Assembly: GCF_000262465.1 (NCBI RefSeq)
Contig: NZ_CM001489.1
Coordinates: 4,529,597 to 4,569,530, forward strand
Length of the DNA stretch: 39,934 bases
Direction: 5' to 3'
Source of the DNA: Frankia sp. QA3
GTDB taxonomy: Bacteria > Actinomycetota > Actinomycetes > Frankiales > Frankiaceae
The notes beneath the pieces are model-generated. The model ran no database searches and was not told the origin of the DNA. It worked only from the letters and a program-made list of their open reading frames with translations. The translations under genes were made by a program, and so were the position numbers. How positions within the stretch are numbered: the stretch's first letter is position 1; each line of letters opens with the position of its first letter. Positions 23,686 through 31,500 of the stretch are shown here, one piece after another.

Positions 23686-25314
23686 TCACGGTGCGGCGCG
23701 GGCCCTCTCGCCTACGGATGGGGCGTCGTCCCGCCCGGGGCGGGGCAGCAGGAGCAGCGCGACCACCCCGGCCACCGCCATCAGGACCACCGGCAGCAGG
23801 AGCGTCTGGCGGAACGCCGCGACCACGTCGCCGGCCATGGCCGCGCCGACGTCGCCGGACAGGTCGCCGCCCGCGGCCACCCCGGCCCGGCTCGCGAGAC
23901 TGGACGCCAGCAGCACCGAGGTCAACGCGGTGCCGATCGAGACGGCGGCCTGGTTGATGATGTTCAACAGGGTGCTGCCGGTGGGGGTGTCCCGGTCGGG
24001 CAGGTGGCGCAGGGCCGTCGTGATCGTCGGCATGATCGTCGCTCCGGTTCCGATCCCGGTCACCGCCATCGACGTCAGCAGCTGCCAGTACGGCGTGTCC
24101 GCGTCGAGCAGGAGCAGGCTGGTCAGCAGGCCGGCGGTCGCCACGACGATCCCCGCCCCAACGACGCGTGCAGGCGGGACCCGGTCGACCAGGCGGCTCG
24201 CGACCTGCAACGACAGGCCGGTGGCCAGGGCCTGCGGGATGGCCAGCAGCCCGGTCGCCGCCGGGCTCTGCCCCCGGACGAGCTGCCAGTACAGCGGCAG
24301 GATGAACATCGAGCCGAAGTAGGCCGCCGCGAACAGGCCCAGTGTCCCGGCTCCGGAGGCGAGGGCGCGCCGGCCCAGCAGGCGCACCTCGACGAGCGGG
24401 GGGCGCGTGCGCAGCCGCAGCGCCCGCGCCACGAACGCGGCGCACAGCCCGAGGCCGAGCAGCGCCGGGACCAGCACGGCCGCCGAGACGAGGGTGCCGC
24501 GCCGGCCGCTTTCGGCCAGCCCGTACACGATGCCGGCCAGCCCCGGCCCGATCAGCGCGAGCCCCGGGACGTCGAGCCGCTCGCGGCGGCCGTCGGGCGC
24601 GTCACGCGGCAGCAGCCACAGCGCCAGCGGCACGGCCAGTAGCGCGATCGGCACGTTGATCAGGAAGATCCACCGCCAGGAGTACCCGACGAGCCAGCCG
24701 CCGAGCGTCGGCCCCGCGAGCGGGCCGACGAGCACGGGCAGGCCGAACACGCCCATCGTGCGGCCGCGGGACTCGGACGGGGCGCTGCGCATCGCGATCG
24801 TCATCGCGATCGGGTTGACCAGGCCGCCGCCGAGGCCCTGCAGCACGCGGAAGGCGATGAGCGAGCCGATGTTCCACGCCAGGCCCGCCAGCAGCGAACC
24901 CAGCCCGAACAGGGCCAGGGCGATGATGTAGACGCGCCGGGTGCCGAGCCGGGAGGCCAGCCACGCCGTCATCGGCACCGCGACCGCGAGCGCCAGAGTG
25001 TAGCCGGTGGTCACCCACTGGATCACCGAAAGTGGGGCGTGCAGGTCCCGGGAGAGGCTGCGAATCGCGACGTTGGTGATCGTGACGTCGAGGACGACCA
25101 TCAGCCCGCCGAGCACCAGCACGCCAAGCGTGAGGCGGGTCTGCCGGTCAGGTCCGGCGGACGGCCCGGGAGTCGCCGGCCCGGCGACGGCTCCGGCGGC
25201 CCCGGACGCGGGTGCTCCGGACGCGGGTGGGGTGGATCCGGGATCGGGAGTGCCGGCCCGGGGTTGCGGCGCGACGGGACGGTCTGGAGCGATGATCGGC
25301 GAGCTGCCTGCCAT
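23686..25314 (-). CDS. MFS multidrug exporter, DHA2 (14-helix) type
   Basis: 542 residues from ATG 25314 with GAGGAGG upstream. A 60-residue Pro/Ala-rich tail precedes the first helix LTLGVLVLGGLMVVLDVTITNVAI with the DHA2 motif LDVTITNVAI. Motif A-like LASRLGTRRVYIIAL, antiporter motif C GPLAGPTLGGWLVG (about 207) and 13-14 hydrophobic segments follow. Probably a proton-driven exporter of an unknown drug or metabolite. Upstream lie a palindromic operator and a 5' UTR hairpin, so expression is likely inducible. No regulator gene is adjacent. Confidence 0.88.
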   Translation of the reverse strand: MAGSSPIIAPDRPVAPQPRAGTPDPGSTPPASGAPASGAAGAVAGPATPGPSAGPDRQTRLTLGVLVLGGLMVVLDVTITNVAIRSLSRDLHAPLSVIQWVTTGYTLALAVAVPMTAWLASRLGTRRVYIIALALFGLGSLLAGLAWNIGSLIAFRVLQGLGGGLVNPIAMTIAMRSAPSESRGRTMGVFGLPVLVGPLAGPTLGGWLVGYSWRWIFLINVPIALLAVPLALWLLPRDAPDGRRERLDVPGLALIGPGLAGIVYGLAESGRRGTLVSAAVLVPALLGLGLCAAFVARALRLRTRPPLVEVRLLGRRALASGAGTLGLFAAAYFGSMFILPLYWQLVRGQSPAATGLLAIPQALATGLSLQVASRLVDRVPPARVVGAGIVVATAGLLTSLLLLDADTPYWQLLTSMAVTGIGTGATIMPTITTALRHLPDRDTPTGSTLLNIINQAAVSIGTALTSVLLASSLASRAGVAAGGDLSGDVGAAMAGDVVAAFRQTLLLPVVLMAVAGVVALLLLPRPGRDDAPSVGERARAAP

Positions 25315-25339
25315 CTCGGTCCTCCTCGGCCCGGGACGT

Positions 25340-25358
25340 GCGGTGGAATCTCCACCGC
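25340..25358 (-). promoter_or_regulatory. Small hairpin in the MFS gene 5' UTR
   Basis: GCGGTGGA (25340-25347) pairs with TCCACCGC (25351-25358) across three bases, between the proposed transcription start and the ribosome site. It could stabilise the mRNA or act in post-transcriptional control. Confidence 0.45.
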
Positions 25359-25374
25359 ACCCCGGCTGCCAACC

Positions 25375-25405
25375 ACTCTCGAACTTCAAGTCGACATGAA
25401 GTCAA
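25375..25405 (-). promoter_or_regulatory. MerR/SoxR-like operator within a 19-bp-spaced promoter of the MFS gene
   Basis: ACTTCAAGTCGACATGAAGT (25383-25402) is a 20-bp dyad with nine of ten pairs matching. Leftward, TTGACT (25405-25400) can be the -35 box and GAGAGT (25380-25375) a weak -10 box, 19 bases apart. MerR-family activators bind such dyads between over-spaced boxes, and this one resembles the SoxR site. A TetR or MarR repressor is also possible. Confidence 0.55.
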
Positions 25406-25495
25406 GGCAGCCCGGCGCCCCGGCGAACGGGACACTCCGGACGGGCCGGCCGGCGGTCGCTCCCGTCAGGGCGGCGAACCGGTGGCGTCGCCGCG

Positions 25496-25725
25496 CGGCG
25501 TTACCAGATCCGGCTGGCCCGCGCGGACGAGGTCGAGCCGCTGTCGAGCCGCTGCGGGCCGTCGAGGACGGCGACGTGCCCTGGAACGGCCCGTACTACC
25601 GCCGCCACGGCTTTCGCGATCTCTCCCCCGCCGAGTGGACGCCGGCAATGGGGACGATCCGCGCCCGGGAAGCCCGGCACGGCCTGCGGGTCGACGCCCG
25701 GGTGTTCATGCGCCGAGACCTCCGC
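25496..25725 (+). pseudogene. Remnant of a GNAT acetyltransferase gene
   Basis: YQIRLARADEVEPL (frame starting 25502) looks like the first strand and helix of a GNAT protein. VPWNGPYYRRHGFRDL ... ARHGLRVDARVFMRRDL (frame starting 25576) looks like the end of the same family. The two are in different frames; TCGAGCCGCTG stands twice in tandem at the junction (25533-25543, 25544-25554), and removing one copy restores a single frame. About 90-100 residues, including the acetyl-CoA loop, are missing. No start with ribosome site seen. Function lost. Confidence 0.6.
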
Positions 25726-25953
25726 GGCCCCGCCTCCCCGGCCATCAGCGACAGCCTGCCGGGGCCGCAGGGCGCCGTCGCTGTGATCGGGCCAGGAGCG
25801 TTGCGACAGCCAGCCGAACAGCTTCCGGGCCGCCCAATAGGCTGTGCCGTAGGACATTCGCACGGTCACCGGTCGGCGTCGCCCTCGCGGCCGGGCCGTG
25901 ACACGGCGGCCGGCGCCGAGCCGGCGTGGACCCTCAACCCGGGAGAGCAACGC
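25726..25953. other. Upstream region of the DUF574 methyltransferase gene
   Basis: No gene. TAGGCT and TAGGAC (about 25839-25857) are possible rightward -10 boxes. GGGAGAG (25941-25947) is the ribosome site of the gene at 25954. Confidence 0.3.
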
Positions 25954-26856
25954 GTGGCAGACCTCGACTCCGGCGACTCCGACGGCCGCGACGACTCCGG
26001 CGACCGCGACGCCGGGTCCGGGCCCGACCGTCCGGCCGGCACCGCCGGGGCGGCGCTGCGGACCGACCAGCCGCACTCGGCCCGGATGTACGACTACTAC
26101 CTGGGCGGCAAGGACAACTTCCAGGCGGACCGGGACGCGGCCGAGCAGGCCATCATCGCCTTCCCGAACGCGCGCACCGCCGCCCGGCAGAACCGCGCCT
26201 TCATGACCCGGGCGACCCGGTTCCTCGCCGGCGAGGTCGGCATCCGCCAGTTCCTCGACATCGGCACCGGCATCCCCACCTCGCCCAACCTGCACGAGGT
26301 CGCCCAGGGCCTCGCGCCACAGTCCCGGGTCGTGTACGCCGACAACGACCCGATCGTCCTCGCCCACGCCCGCGCCCTGCTCACCAGCACGCCCCAGGGC
26401 CGCACCGCCTACCTCGACGCCGACCTGCGCGACGTGGAACGCATCCTGGCCGCCCCCGAGCTGCGCGAGACCCTGGACCTCACGCAGCCGGTGGCACTGT
26501 CGCTCATCGCGGTCCTGCCGTTCCTCGGCGACGGCGACGATCCCTACGGCGTCGTCGGCCGCCTCGTCGATGTCCTGCCCGCCGGCAGCTACCTGACGCT
26601 GAGCCACTCGACCGCCGACTTCGACCCGGCCATCGAGCGGATCGCCGCGACGTACCGCGCCCAGGGCATCACGGCACAGCCGCGCGACCACACCCAGATC
26701 GAACGGTTCTTCGCCGGCCTGGAGCTGGTCGAGCCCGGCGTGCGGCCGCTGCACCGCTGGCGCCCGGACGGCACGGCCGGCATGGCCGGCGCAGACGGCG
26801 GGGGACTGACCGACGCCGAGGTCAGCGTCTATGCCGGTGTGGCCCGCAAGCCGTAG
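25954..26856 (+). CDS. DUF574-type S-adenosylmethionine methyltransferase
   Basis: 300 residues from GTG 25954 with GGGAGAG upstream. An acidic Asp/Ser/Gly-rich tail (about 35 residues) precedes HSARMYDYYLGGKDNFQADRDAAEQ, the signature of the actinobacterial SAM methyltransferase family once called DUF574. FLDIGTGIPTSPNLHEVAQ holds the SAM-binding Gly-rich loop, VVYADNDPIVLAHARALL the acidic ribose-binding residue, and SLIAVLPFLGDGDDPYGVVGRLVDVLPAGSYLTLSH the later strands. The family is strongly expanded in Streptomyces and Frankia; substrates are unknown. Confidence 0.88.
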   Translation: MADLDSGDSDGRDDSGDRDAGSGPDRPAGTAGAALRTDQPHSARMYDYYLGGKDNFQADRDAAEQAIIAFPNARTAARQNRAFMTRATRFLAGEVGIRQFLDIGTGIPTSPNLHEVAQGLAPQSRVVYADNDPIVLAHARALLTSTPQGRTAYLDADLRDVERILAAPELRETLDLTQPVALSLIAVLPFLGDGDDPYGVVGRLVDVLPAGSYLTLSHSTADFDPAIERIAATYRAQGITAQPRDHTQIERFFAGLELVEPGVRPLHRWRPDGTAGMAGADGGGLTDAEVSVYAGVARKP

Positions 26857-26899
26857 TCGAGCCGGGCCACTCCCGGCGGCCGTGACGGGGATGGGCGCG

Positions 26900-26911
26900 T
26901 AGGATTTCCCT
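26900..26911 (+). promoter_or_regulatory. -10 box for the metG leader transcript
   Basis: TAGGAT (26900-26905) matches the actinobacterial TANNNT -10 box. It ends six bases before GTG 26912, so the transcript would start on or next to the GTG, a leaderless mRNA. No clear -35 box is seen. Confidence 0.45.
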
Positions 26912-26998
26912 GTGTCGACGGCACATGTCACCGCCGAGGCGGCGAGCCCCCGGATGATGCTGATGTCCATGCCATCCGGCCTTTTCCGCGCGTCCTGA
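26912..26998 (+). CDS. Met-rich leader peptide upstream of metG (candidate)
   Basis: A 28-codon ORF from GTG 26912 to TGA 26996-26998, ending 72 bases before metG. Codons 15-20 read Met-Met-Leu-Met-Ser-Met, four ATGs in six codons, at 26954, 26957, 26963 and 26969. A -10 box sits six bases before the GTG. The Met codons lie in the loop of one hairpin and the stop is nine bases before a second. This is the layout of a ribosome-mediated attenuator sensing charged Met-tRNA. Known actinobacterial examples use leaderless uORFs for cysteine; I know of none for methionyl-tRNA synthetase. Chance is not excluded. Confidence 0.5.
   Translation: MSTAHVTAEAASPRMMLMSMPSGLFRAS
26950..26979 (+). promoter_or_regulatory. 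Hairpin 1 of the metG leader, enclosing the Met codons
   Basis: CCGGATG (26950-26956) pairs with CATCCGG (26973-26979) in a perfect 7-bp stem; the 16-base loop contains most of the Met codons. A translating or stalled ribosome would hold it open. Confidence 0.45.
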
Positions 26999-27007
26999 CA
27001 GACCACC

Positions 27008-27032
27008 GATGAGGCCCCGACGGAGCCTCATC
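27008..27032 (+). promoter_or_regulatory. Hairpin 2 of the metG leader
   Basis: GATGAGGC (27008-27015) pairs with GCCTCATC (27025-27032), 8 perfect pairs and a 9-base loop, between the leader stop and the metG ribosome site GGGAGGA (27054-27060). No T-run follows. CCTC in its 3' arm could alternatively pair with GAGG of the ribosome site, but only over four bases. Confidence 0.55.
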
Positions 27033-27070
27033 AGCGAGGTTGCGCACCGGGGCGGGAGGATCCGAAACCG

Positions 27071-28582
27071 ATGGGTCGCTACTTCGTGACGACGGCCATC
27101 CCGTACGTCAACGGCAAGCCGCACGTGGGGCACGCGCTGGAGCTGGTCGAGACCGATGCTTTCGCCCGGCATCTGCGGGCACGCGGTGACGAGGTCCGCT
27201 GCCAGACCGGCACCGACGACAACGCGCTGAAGAACGTACAGGGCGCCGAGGCCGAGGGAATCACGCCCACGGAATACGTCGAGCGGGTGGCCGCCCGGTT
27301 CATCTCCCTGCGCGAGCCACTGGATCTCTCCTTCGACGACTTCATCAAGACCAGCTCCGACCCGCGGCACCGGCCCGGCGTGGAGAAGCTGTGGGCGGCC
27401 TGCGCCGAACGCGGCGACTTCTACCGCAAGAGCTACGCGGGCCTGTACTGCGTCGGCTGCGAGTTGTTCTACGCCCCCGACGAGCTGGTCGACGGCCGCT
27501 GCCCCGAGCACGGGACCGTGCCGGACCTCGTCGAGGAGAGCAACTGGTTCTTCCGGCTGAGCCGCTATTCCGACCAGTTGCACGAGCTCATCTCCAGCGA
27601 CCGGCTGCGCATCGAGCCGGCCACCCGCAAGCGCGAGGTGCTGTCGTTCATCGAGGCCGGCCTGGAGGACTTCAGCGCCTCCCGGAGCATGGCCCGGGCG
27701 CGCGGCTGGGGCATTCCGGTGCCCGGCGATCCCGACCAGGTCATCTACGTCTGGTTCGACGCGCTGGGCAACTACATCACCGCTCCCGGGTACGGTACCA
27801 ACGACGCCAGCTTCCAGTACTGGTGGAATGACAGCGACGCCCGCGTCCACGTCATCGGCAAGGGCATCATCCGCTTCCACGCCGTCTACTGGCCGGCGAT
27901 GCTGCTCTCCGCCGGCGTGCGCCTGCCCGACACCATCTTCGTGCACGAGTACCTCACCGCCGACGGCCAGAAGATTTCCAAGTCGGCCGGGAACGCGGAG
28001 GACCCGGCGGACATCGTCGCCGCGTACAACACCGACGCGCTGCGGTGGTGGATGCTGCGCGACGTCGCCCGCAGCGGCGACACCGACTACACCACCGAGC
28101 GGCTGCTCACCCGGGCGAACGAGGACCTCGCGAACAACATCGGCAACCTGGTCAACCGGACCGTGTCGATGGTCAAGCGCTACCGGGACGGAGTGATCCC
28201 ACCCGTCGCGGCGGACAACGCGGGGGCCGCGGCGCTGCGGGCGGCCCGGGAGCAGGCCCCGGCGACGATCGACGCGGCGTTCACCGCGTTCGACTTCCGC
28301 CGCGCGGCCGAGGCCGTCACGGCGATCGGCAACGAGGGCAACCGCTACGTCGAGGCCGCGCGCCCCTGGGATCTCGCCAAGGCCGAGCGCAAGGAGGACG
28401 CGGCCCCGGCCGCCCTCGACGCCGTGCTCGCCGAGCTGGTCGCCACCTGCCGGGAGCTCGCGACGCATCTCGTCCCGTTCCTGCCCGACGCGGCGGCGCG
28501 CATCGCCGCCCAGTGCGGCGACGGCGGCCCCCGGGTCGCCGACCCCGCCCCGGTGTTCCCCCGCCTGGAGGCGCCGGCCTGA
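27071..28582 (+). CDS. metG: Methionyl-tRNA synthetase
   Basis: Charges tRNA-Met; class I synthetase, cytosolic. 503 residues from ATG 27071 with GGGAGGA upstream. Class I signatures: HVGH at 18-21 (HIGH) and KISKS at 301-305 (KMSKS). A single zinc knuckle Cys127, Cys130, Cys144, His147 is an unusual ligand set with His in the last place. Further landmarks are QTGTDDNALKN, YVWFDALGNYITAPGY and IGKGIIRFHAVYWPAML. The C-terminal tRNA-binding (Trbp111) domain is absent, as in many actinobacterial enzymes. The neighbourhood (MFS exporter, broken GNAT) makes it possible that this is a second, accessory MetRS; the window alone cannot decide. Confidence 0.92.
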   Translation: MGRYFVTTAIPYVNGKPHVGHALELVETDAFARHLRARGDEVRCQTGTDDNALKNVQGAEAEGITPTEYVERVAARFISLREPLDLSFDDFIKTSSDPRHRPGVEKLWAACAERGDFYRKSYAGLYCVGCELFYAPDELVDGRCPEHGTVPDLVEESNWFFRLSRYSDQLHELISSDRLRIEPATRKREVLSFIEAGLEDFSASRSMARARGWGIPVPGDPDQVIYVWFDALGNYITAPGYGTNDASFQYWWNDSDARVHVIGKGIIRFHAVYWPAMLLSAGVRLPDTIFVHEYLTADGQKISKSAGNAEDPADIVAAYNTDALRWWMLRDVARSGDTDYTTERLLTRANEDLANNIGNLVNRTVSMVKRYRDGVIPPVAADNAGAAALRAAREQAPATIDAAFTAFDFRRAAEAVTAIGNEGNRYVEAARPWDLAKAERKEDAAPAALDAVLAELVATCRELATHLVPFLPDAAARIAAQCGDGGPRVADPAPVFPRLEAPA

Positions 28583-28634
28583 ACGGCGCGGGTCAGCCAC
28601 GCGGCCGGTCATCCGGGGTCATCCCAGCCTGTCT

Positions 28635-28660
28635 GCGAGCCTCGGCCGGCCGAGGCTCGC
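28635..28660. terminator. Bidirectional terminator between metG and copA
   Basis: A perfect 26-bp palindrome: GCGAGCCTCGGCC (28635-28647) and its reverse complement (28648-28660), in the 103-bp gap between convergent genes. Very stable stem, no T-run, as usual in high-GC actinobacteria. Confidence 0.7.
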
Positions 28661-28685
28661 GCTGCGGCTGCGGAGGCCGGCCGGC

Positions 28686-31184
28686 CTAGAATCGCGCCGC
28701 GACGGGGGCCGGCCGCGTGGATGGCAACGCTACGGGGCCGGCCGGCGGCAGCGGGGTGAACCGCCGTAGCCGCAGGCTGTTCGTCACGACGAACACCGAG
28801 CTGAACGCCATCGCCGCACCGGCGATCATCGGGTTGAGCAGGCCGGCCGCGGCCAGCGGGAGCGCCGCCACGTTGTAGGCGAAGGCCCAGAACAGGTTCC
28901 CCCGGATCGTGCGCAGGGTGGCCCGGGACAGCCGGATGGCGTCGGCCACCAGCCGCGGGTCGGCGTTGACCAGGGTCAGATCGGACGCCTCGATCGCCGC
29001 GTCGGTCCCGCCGCCCATCGCCAGGCCCAGGTCGGCCTGGGCGAGCGCGGCGGCGTCGTTCACCCCGTCGCCGACCATCGCCACGACCCGGCCCTCGTCC
29101 TGCAACCGACGGACCGTCGCCACCTTCTCCTCGGGCAGGACCTCGGCGATCACGTCCTCGGGCGCGATCCCGACCTCGGCCGCGACCGCGCGGGCCACGG
29201 GTCCCGCGTCCCCGGTCAGCAGGACCGGATGCAGGCCGAGCCGGCGTAGGGCGACGACCGCCTCGGCGGCGGTGGGCTTGACCGTGTCGGCGACGCTGAC
29301 CAGCCCGCGCGCGGCGCCGTCCCAGCCGACGACGACCGCGGTGCGCCCGGCGTCGCGCTCCCGGGCCAGCGCGTCGGCGAGCTCCGCCGGCAGCTCGGCG
29401 AACAGGCGGGGCCGGCCGACGACGACCGACCGGCCCTCGACGGTGCCGCGCACCCCGAGCCCGGCGTCGTTGGCGAAGTCCGTCACCGGCGGCAACGGGC
29501 CGGCGGCCGCGGCCCGGGCGGCATCCGCGATGGCCCGGGCGATGGGATGCTCGCTGGCGTCCTCGGCCGCACCGGCGAGGCGGAGCACGTCGGCGGCGCT
29601 CTCCCCCGGCGCCGGGTGGACGGCGGCGGTCCGCATCCGGCCGGTGGTCACCGTGCCGGTCTTGTCGAGCAGCACGGTCTGCACCCGCCGCGTCGATTCG
29701 AGGACCTCCGGGCCACGGATGAGGATGCCGAGCTGCGCGCCCCGCCCCGTGCCGACGAGCAGGGCCGTCGGGGTGGCCAGGCCCAGCGCGCACGGGCAGG
29801 CGATGATCAGAACGGCGACCGCGGCGGTGAACGCGTCCGTCGCCGGCTGCCCGGCGGCGAGCCAGGCGCCCAGGGTGACCAGCGCGGCAGTGATCACGAC
29901 CGGGACGAAGACCGCCGAGATCCGGTCGGCCAGCCGCTGGACGCGCGCCTTGCCGCTCTGCGCCTGCTCGACGAGCCGCGCGATGCGGGCGAGCTGCGTG
30001 TCGGCCCCGACCCGGGTGGCCTGCACGACGAGGCGGCCGCCCGCGTTCACGGTCGCGCCGACCACCGGGTCCCCCGGCCCGACCTCCACCGGCACCGACT
30101 CGCCGGTGACCATGCTGGCGTCGACCGCGGAGACCCCGTCGAGCACGACCCCGTCGGTCGCGATCTTCTCGCCGGGACGGACGACGAACTCGTCGCCGAT
30201 GCGCAGCTCGTCGACCGGGATCCGCATCTCGACCCGCAGGCCCTCGGGCCCGGACCCCGGGCGACGCACCGTCACGTCCTTCGCGCCGAGGTGCAGCAGA
30301 GCCCGCAGCGCCGCGCCGGAGCGGCGCCGGGCGCGCAGCTCGAGAAACCGCCCGGCGAGCAGGAACACCGTGACCCCGGCGGCCACCTCCAGGTAGATCG
30401 CGGTGGCGGCGCCGTCCGCGTGCCCGCCGGCGCCGTGGGACATCTCGCCGCCGCCGGTGCCGGTGCCGGTGCCGACGTCGGACAGGCCGCCGGTGAGCGA
30501 GAACGAGTGTCGCATCCCCGGGTCGCCCGCCCCGCCGAGGATCAGCGCGTAGAGCGACCACACGAAGGCCGCGAGCGTGCCGAGAGAGACCAGGGTGTCC
30601 ATCGTGGCCGCACCGTGCCGGGCGCCCCGGGCGGCCGCGGCGTGGAACGGCCGGCCGCCCCAGAGGACGACCGGTGTCGCCAGCACCAGGCTGACCCACT
30701 GCCAGTAGTCGAACTGCCAGGCGGGCACCATCGCGAGCACGAGCACCGGCAGGGCCAGCAGCGCCGAAACGGTCAGGCGCCGGCGCATCGCCCGCAGGTC
30801 CGCGCCGCCCTGCCCCGCCTCCTCGCCGTCGGCGCCCGCTGCCTCGCCGTCGGCGACCACCGCGCCGTCCGGCCCCGCGGTGGGCGCGCCGCCCGGCGCG
30901 GCGGACGGGCGCGCCGCGGCGGGCAGGCGCGCCGTGTAGCCGGCGGCCTGCACAGCCTCGATCAGATCGTCGACCGTCACGGGGCTGAGGCCGGCCGCGC
31001 CGGCCGGGTCCGGCCCGGCGAGGGTGACGGTCGCCTTCTCGGTGGCGTAGTTCACCGACGCGCTGACGCCCTCGATCCGGTTGAGCTTGCGTTCCACCCG
31101 CGCCGCGCAGGACGAGCAGGTCATGCCGCCGATCGCGAGCTCGAGCCGGGCCGGCTCACCGGCCTCGATCCCGACGTTCGTCAC
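28686..31184 (-). CDS. copA: Copper-translocating P1B-type ATPase CopA
   Basis: ATP-driven Cu(I) export through the cell membrane. 832 residues from GTG 31184 with GGGAGGG upstream. N-terminal heavy-metal domain GMTCSSC (Cys23, Cys26), a Gly/Ala-rich linker (85-130), then helices; TGES at 360-363 (actuator), membrane CPC at 463-465, DKTGT with phosphorylated Asp507, SEHP at 543-546, and GDGVND. The loop at about 224-258 (MRHSF...EMSHGAGGH) is rich in Met and His and faces outside, possibly a copper-release site. Paired with copZ and CsoR-like operators upstream. Confidence 0.95.
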   Translation of the reverse strand: MTNVGIEAGEPARLELAIGGMTCSSCAARVERKLNRIEGVSASVNYATEKATVTLAGPDPAGAAGLSPVTVDDLIEAVQAAGYTARLPAAARPSAAPGGAPTAGPDGAVVADGEAAGADGEEAGQGGADLRAMRRRLTVSALLALPVLVLAMVPAWQFDYWQWVSLVLATPVVLWGGRPFHAAAARGARHGAATMDTLVSLGTLAAFVWSLYALILGGAGDPGMRHSFSLTGGLSDVGTGTGTGGGEMSHGAGGHADGAATAIYLEVAAGVTVFLLAGRFLELRARRRSGAALRALLHLGAKDVTVRRPGSGPEGLRVEMRIPVDELRIGDEFVVRPGEKIATDGVVLDGVSAVDASMVTGESVPVEVGPGDPVVGATVNAGGRLVVQATRVGADTQLARIARLVEQAQSGKARVQRLADRISAVFVPVVITAALVTLGAWLAAGQPATDAFTAAVAVLIIACPCALGLATPTALLVGTGRGAQLGILIRGPEVLESTRRVQTVLLDKTGTVTTGRMRTAAVHPAPGESAADVLRLAGAAEDASEHPIARAIADAARAAAAGPLPPVTDFANDAGLGVRGTVEGRSVVVGRPRLFAELPAELADALARERDAGRTAVVVGWDGAARGLVSVADTVKPTAAEAVVALRRLGLHPVLLTGDAGPVARAVAAEVGIAPEDVIAEVLPEEKVATVRRLQDEGRVVAMVGDGVNDAAALAQADLGLAMGGGTDAAIEASDLTLVNADPRLVADAIRLSRATLRTIRGNLFWAFAYNVAALPLAAAGLLNPMIAGAAMAFSSVFVVTNSLRLRRFTPLPPAGPVALPSTRPAPVAARF

Positions 31185-31228
31185 GTGAGGTCCCTCCCCC
31201 GGTCCCGCCGCGCCCTACCGCGCAGGCG

Positions 31229-31441
31229 TCAGGCCCGACCGACCAGCTCGTACCCGGCCTCCGCCACGGCCTCGCGGACCGCGCCGTCCGCCAGCGCCCC
31301 GTCACTCACCACCGTGACCCGGCCGCCCGCGAGATCCACCGCGACGCTGGACACCTCGGGCAGCCGCTCCAGCTCCTCGGTCACCGAGCGGGCGCAGTGC
31401 TCGCAGGTCATCCCGGTCACGGTGTAGGCGGTTGCGGTCAT
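31229..31441 (-). CDS. copZ: Copper chaperone CopZ (heavy-metal-associated domain)
   Basis: 70 residues from ATG 31441, a complete single HMA domain: YTVTGMTCEHCARSVTEEL with the Cu-binding Cys-Glu-His-Cys, then VSSVAVDLAGGRVTV and AVAEAGYEL. Carries Cu(I) to the ATPase in the cytosol. It is first in the copZ-copA unit, 44 bases before copA, directly behind the CsoR-type promoter. Confidence 0.93.
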   Translation of the reverse strand: MTATAYTVTGMTCEHCARSVTEELERLPEVSSVAVDLAGGRVTVVSDGALADGAVREAVAEAGYELVGRA

Positions 31442-31500
31442 CGCAGTCCTCGTCTCCTCAGCCACTGTCCACAGGCCGGACGGGCCCGCCCGGCAGCCCG

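Noticed and set aside
25501..27006. Minus-strand frame across the DUF574 gene
   Set aside because: The plus strand encodes a full family signature here; the minus reading is Gly/Val/Ala/Arg-rich shadow sequence.
26857..27070. T-box riboswitch before metG
   Set aside because: The conserved T-box sequence and specifier stem are not visible; the Met-rich ORF explains the region better.
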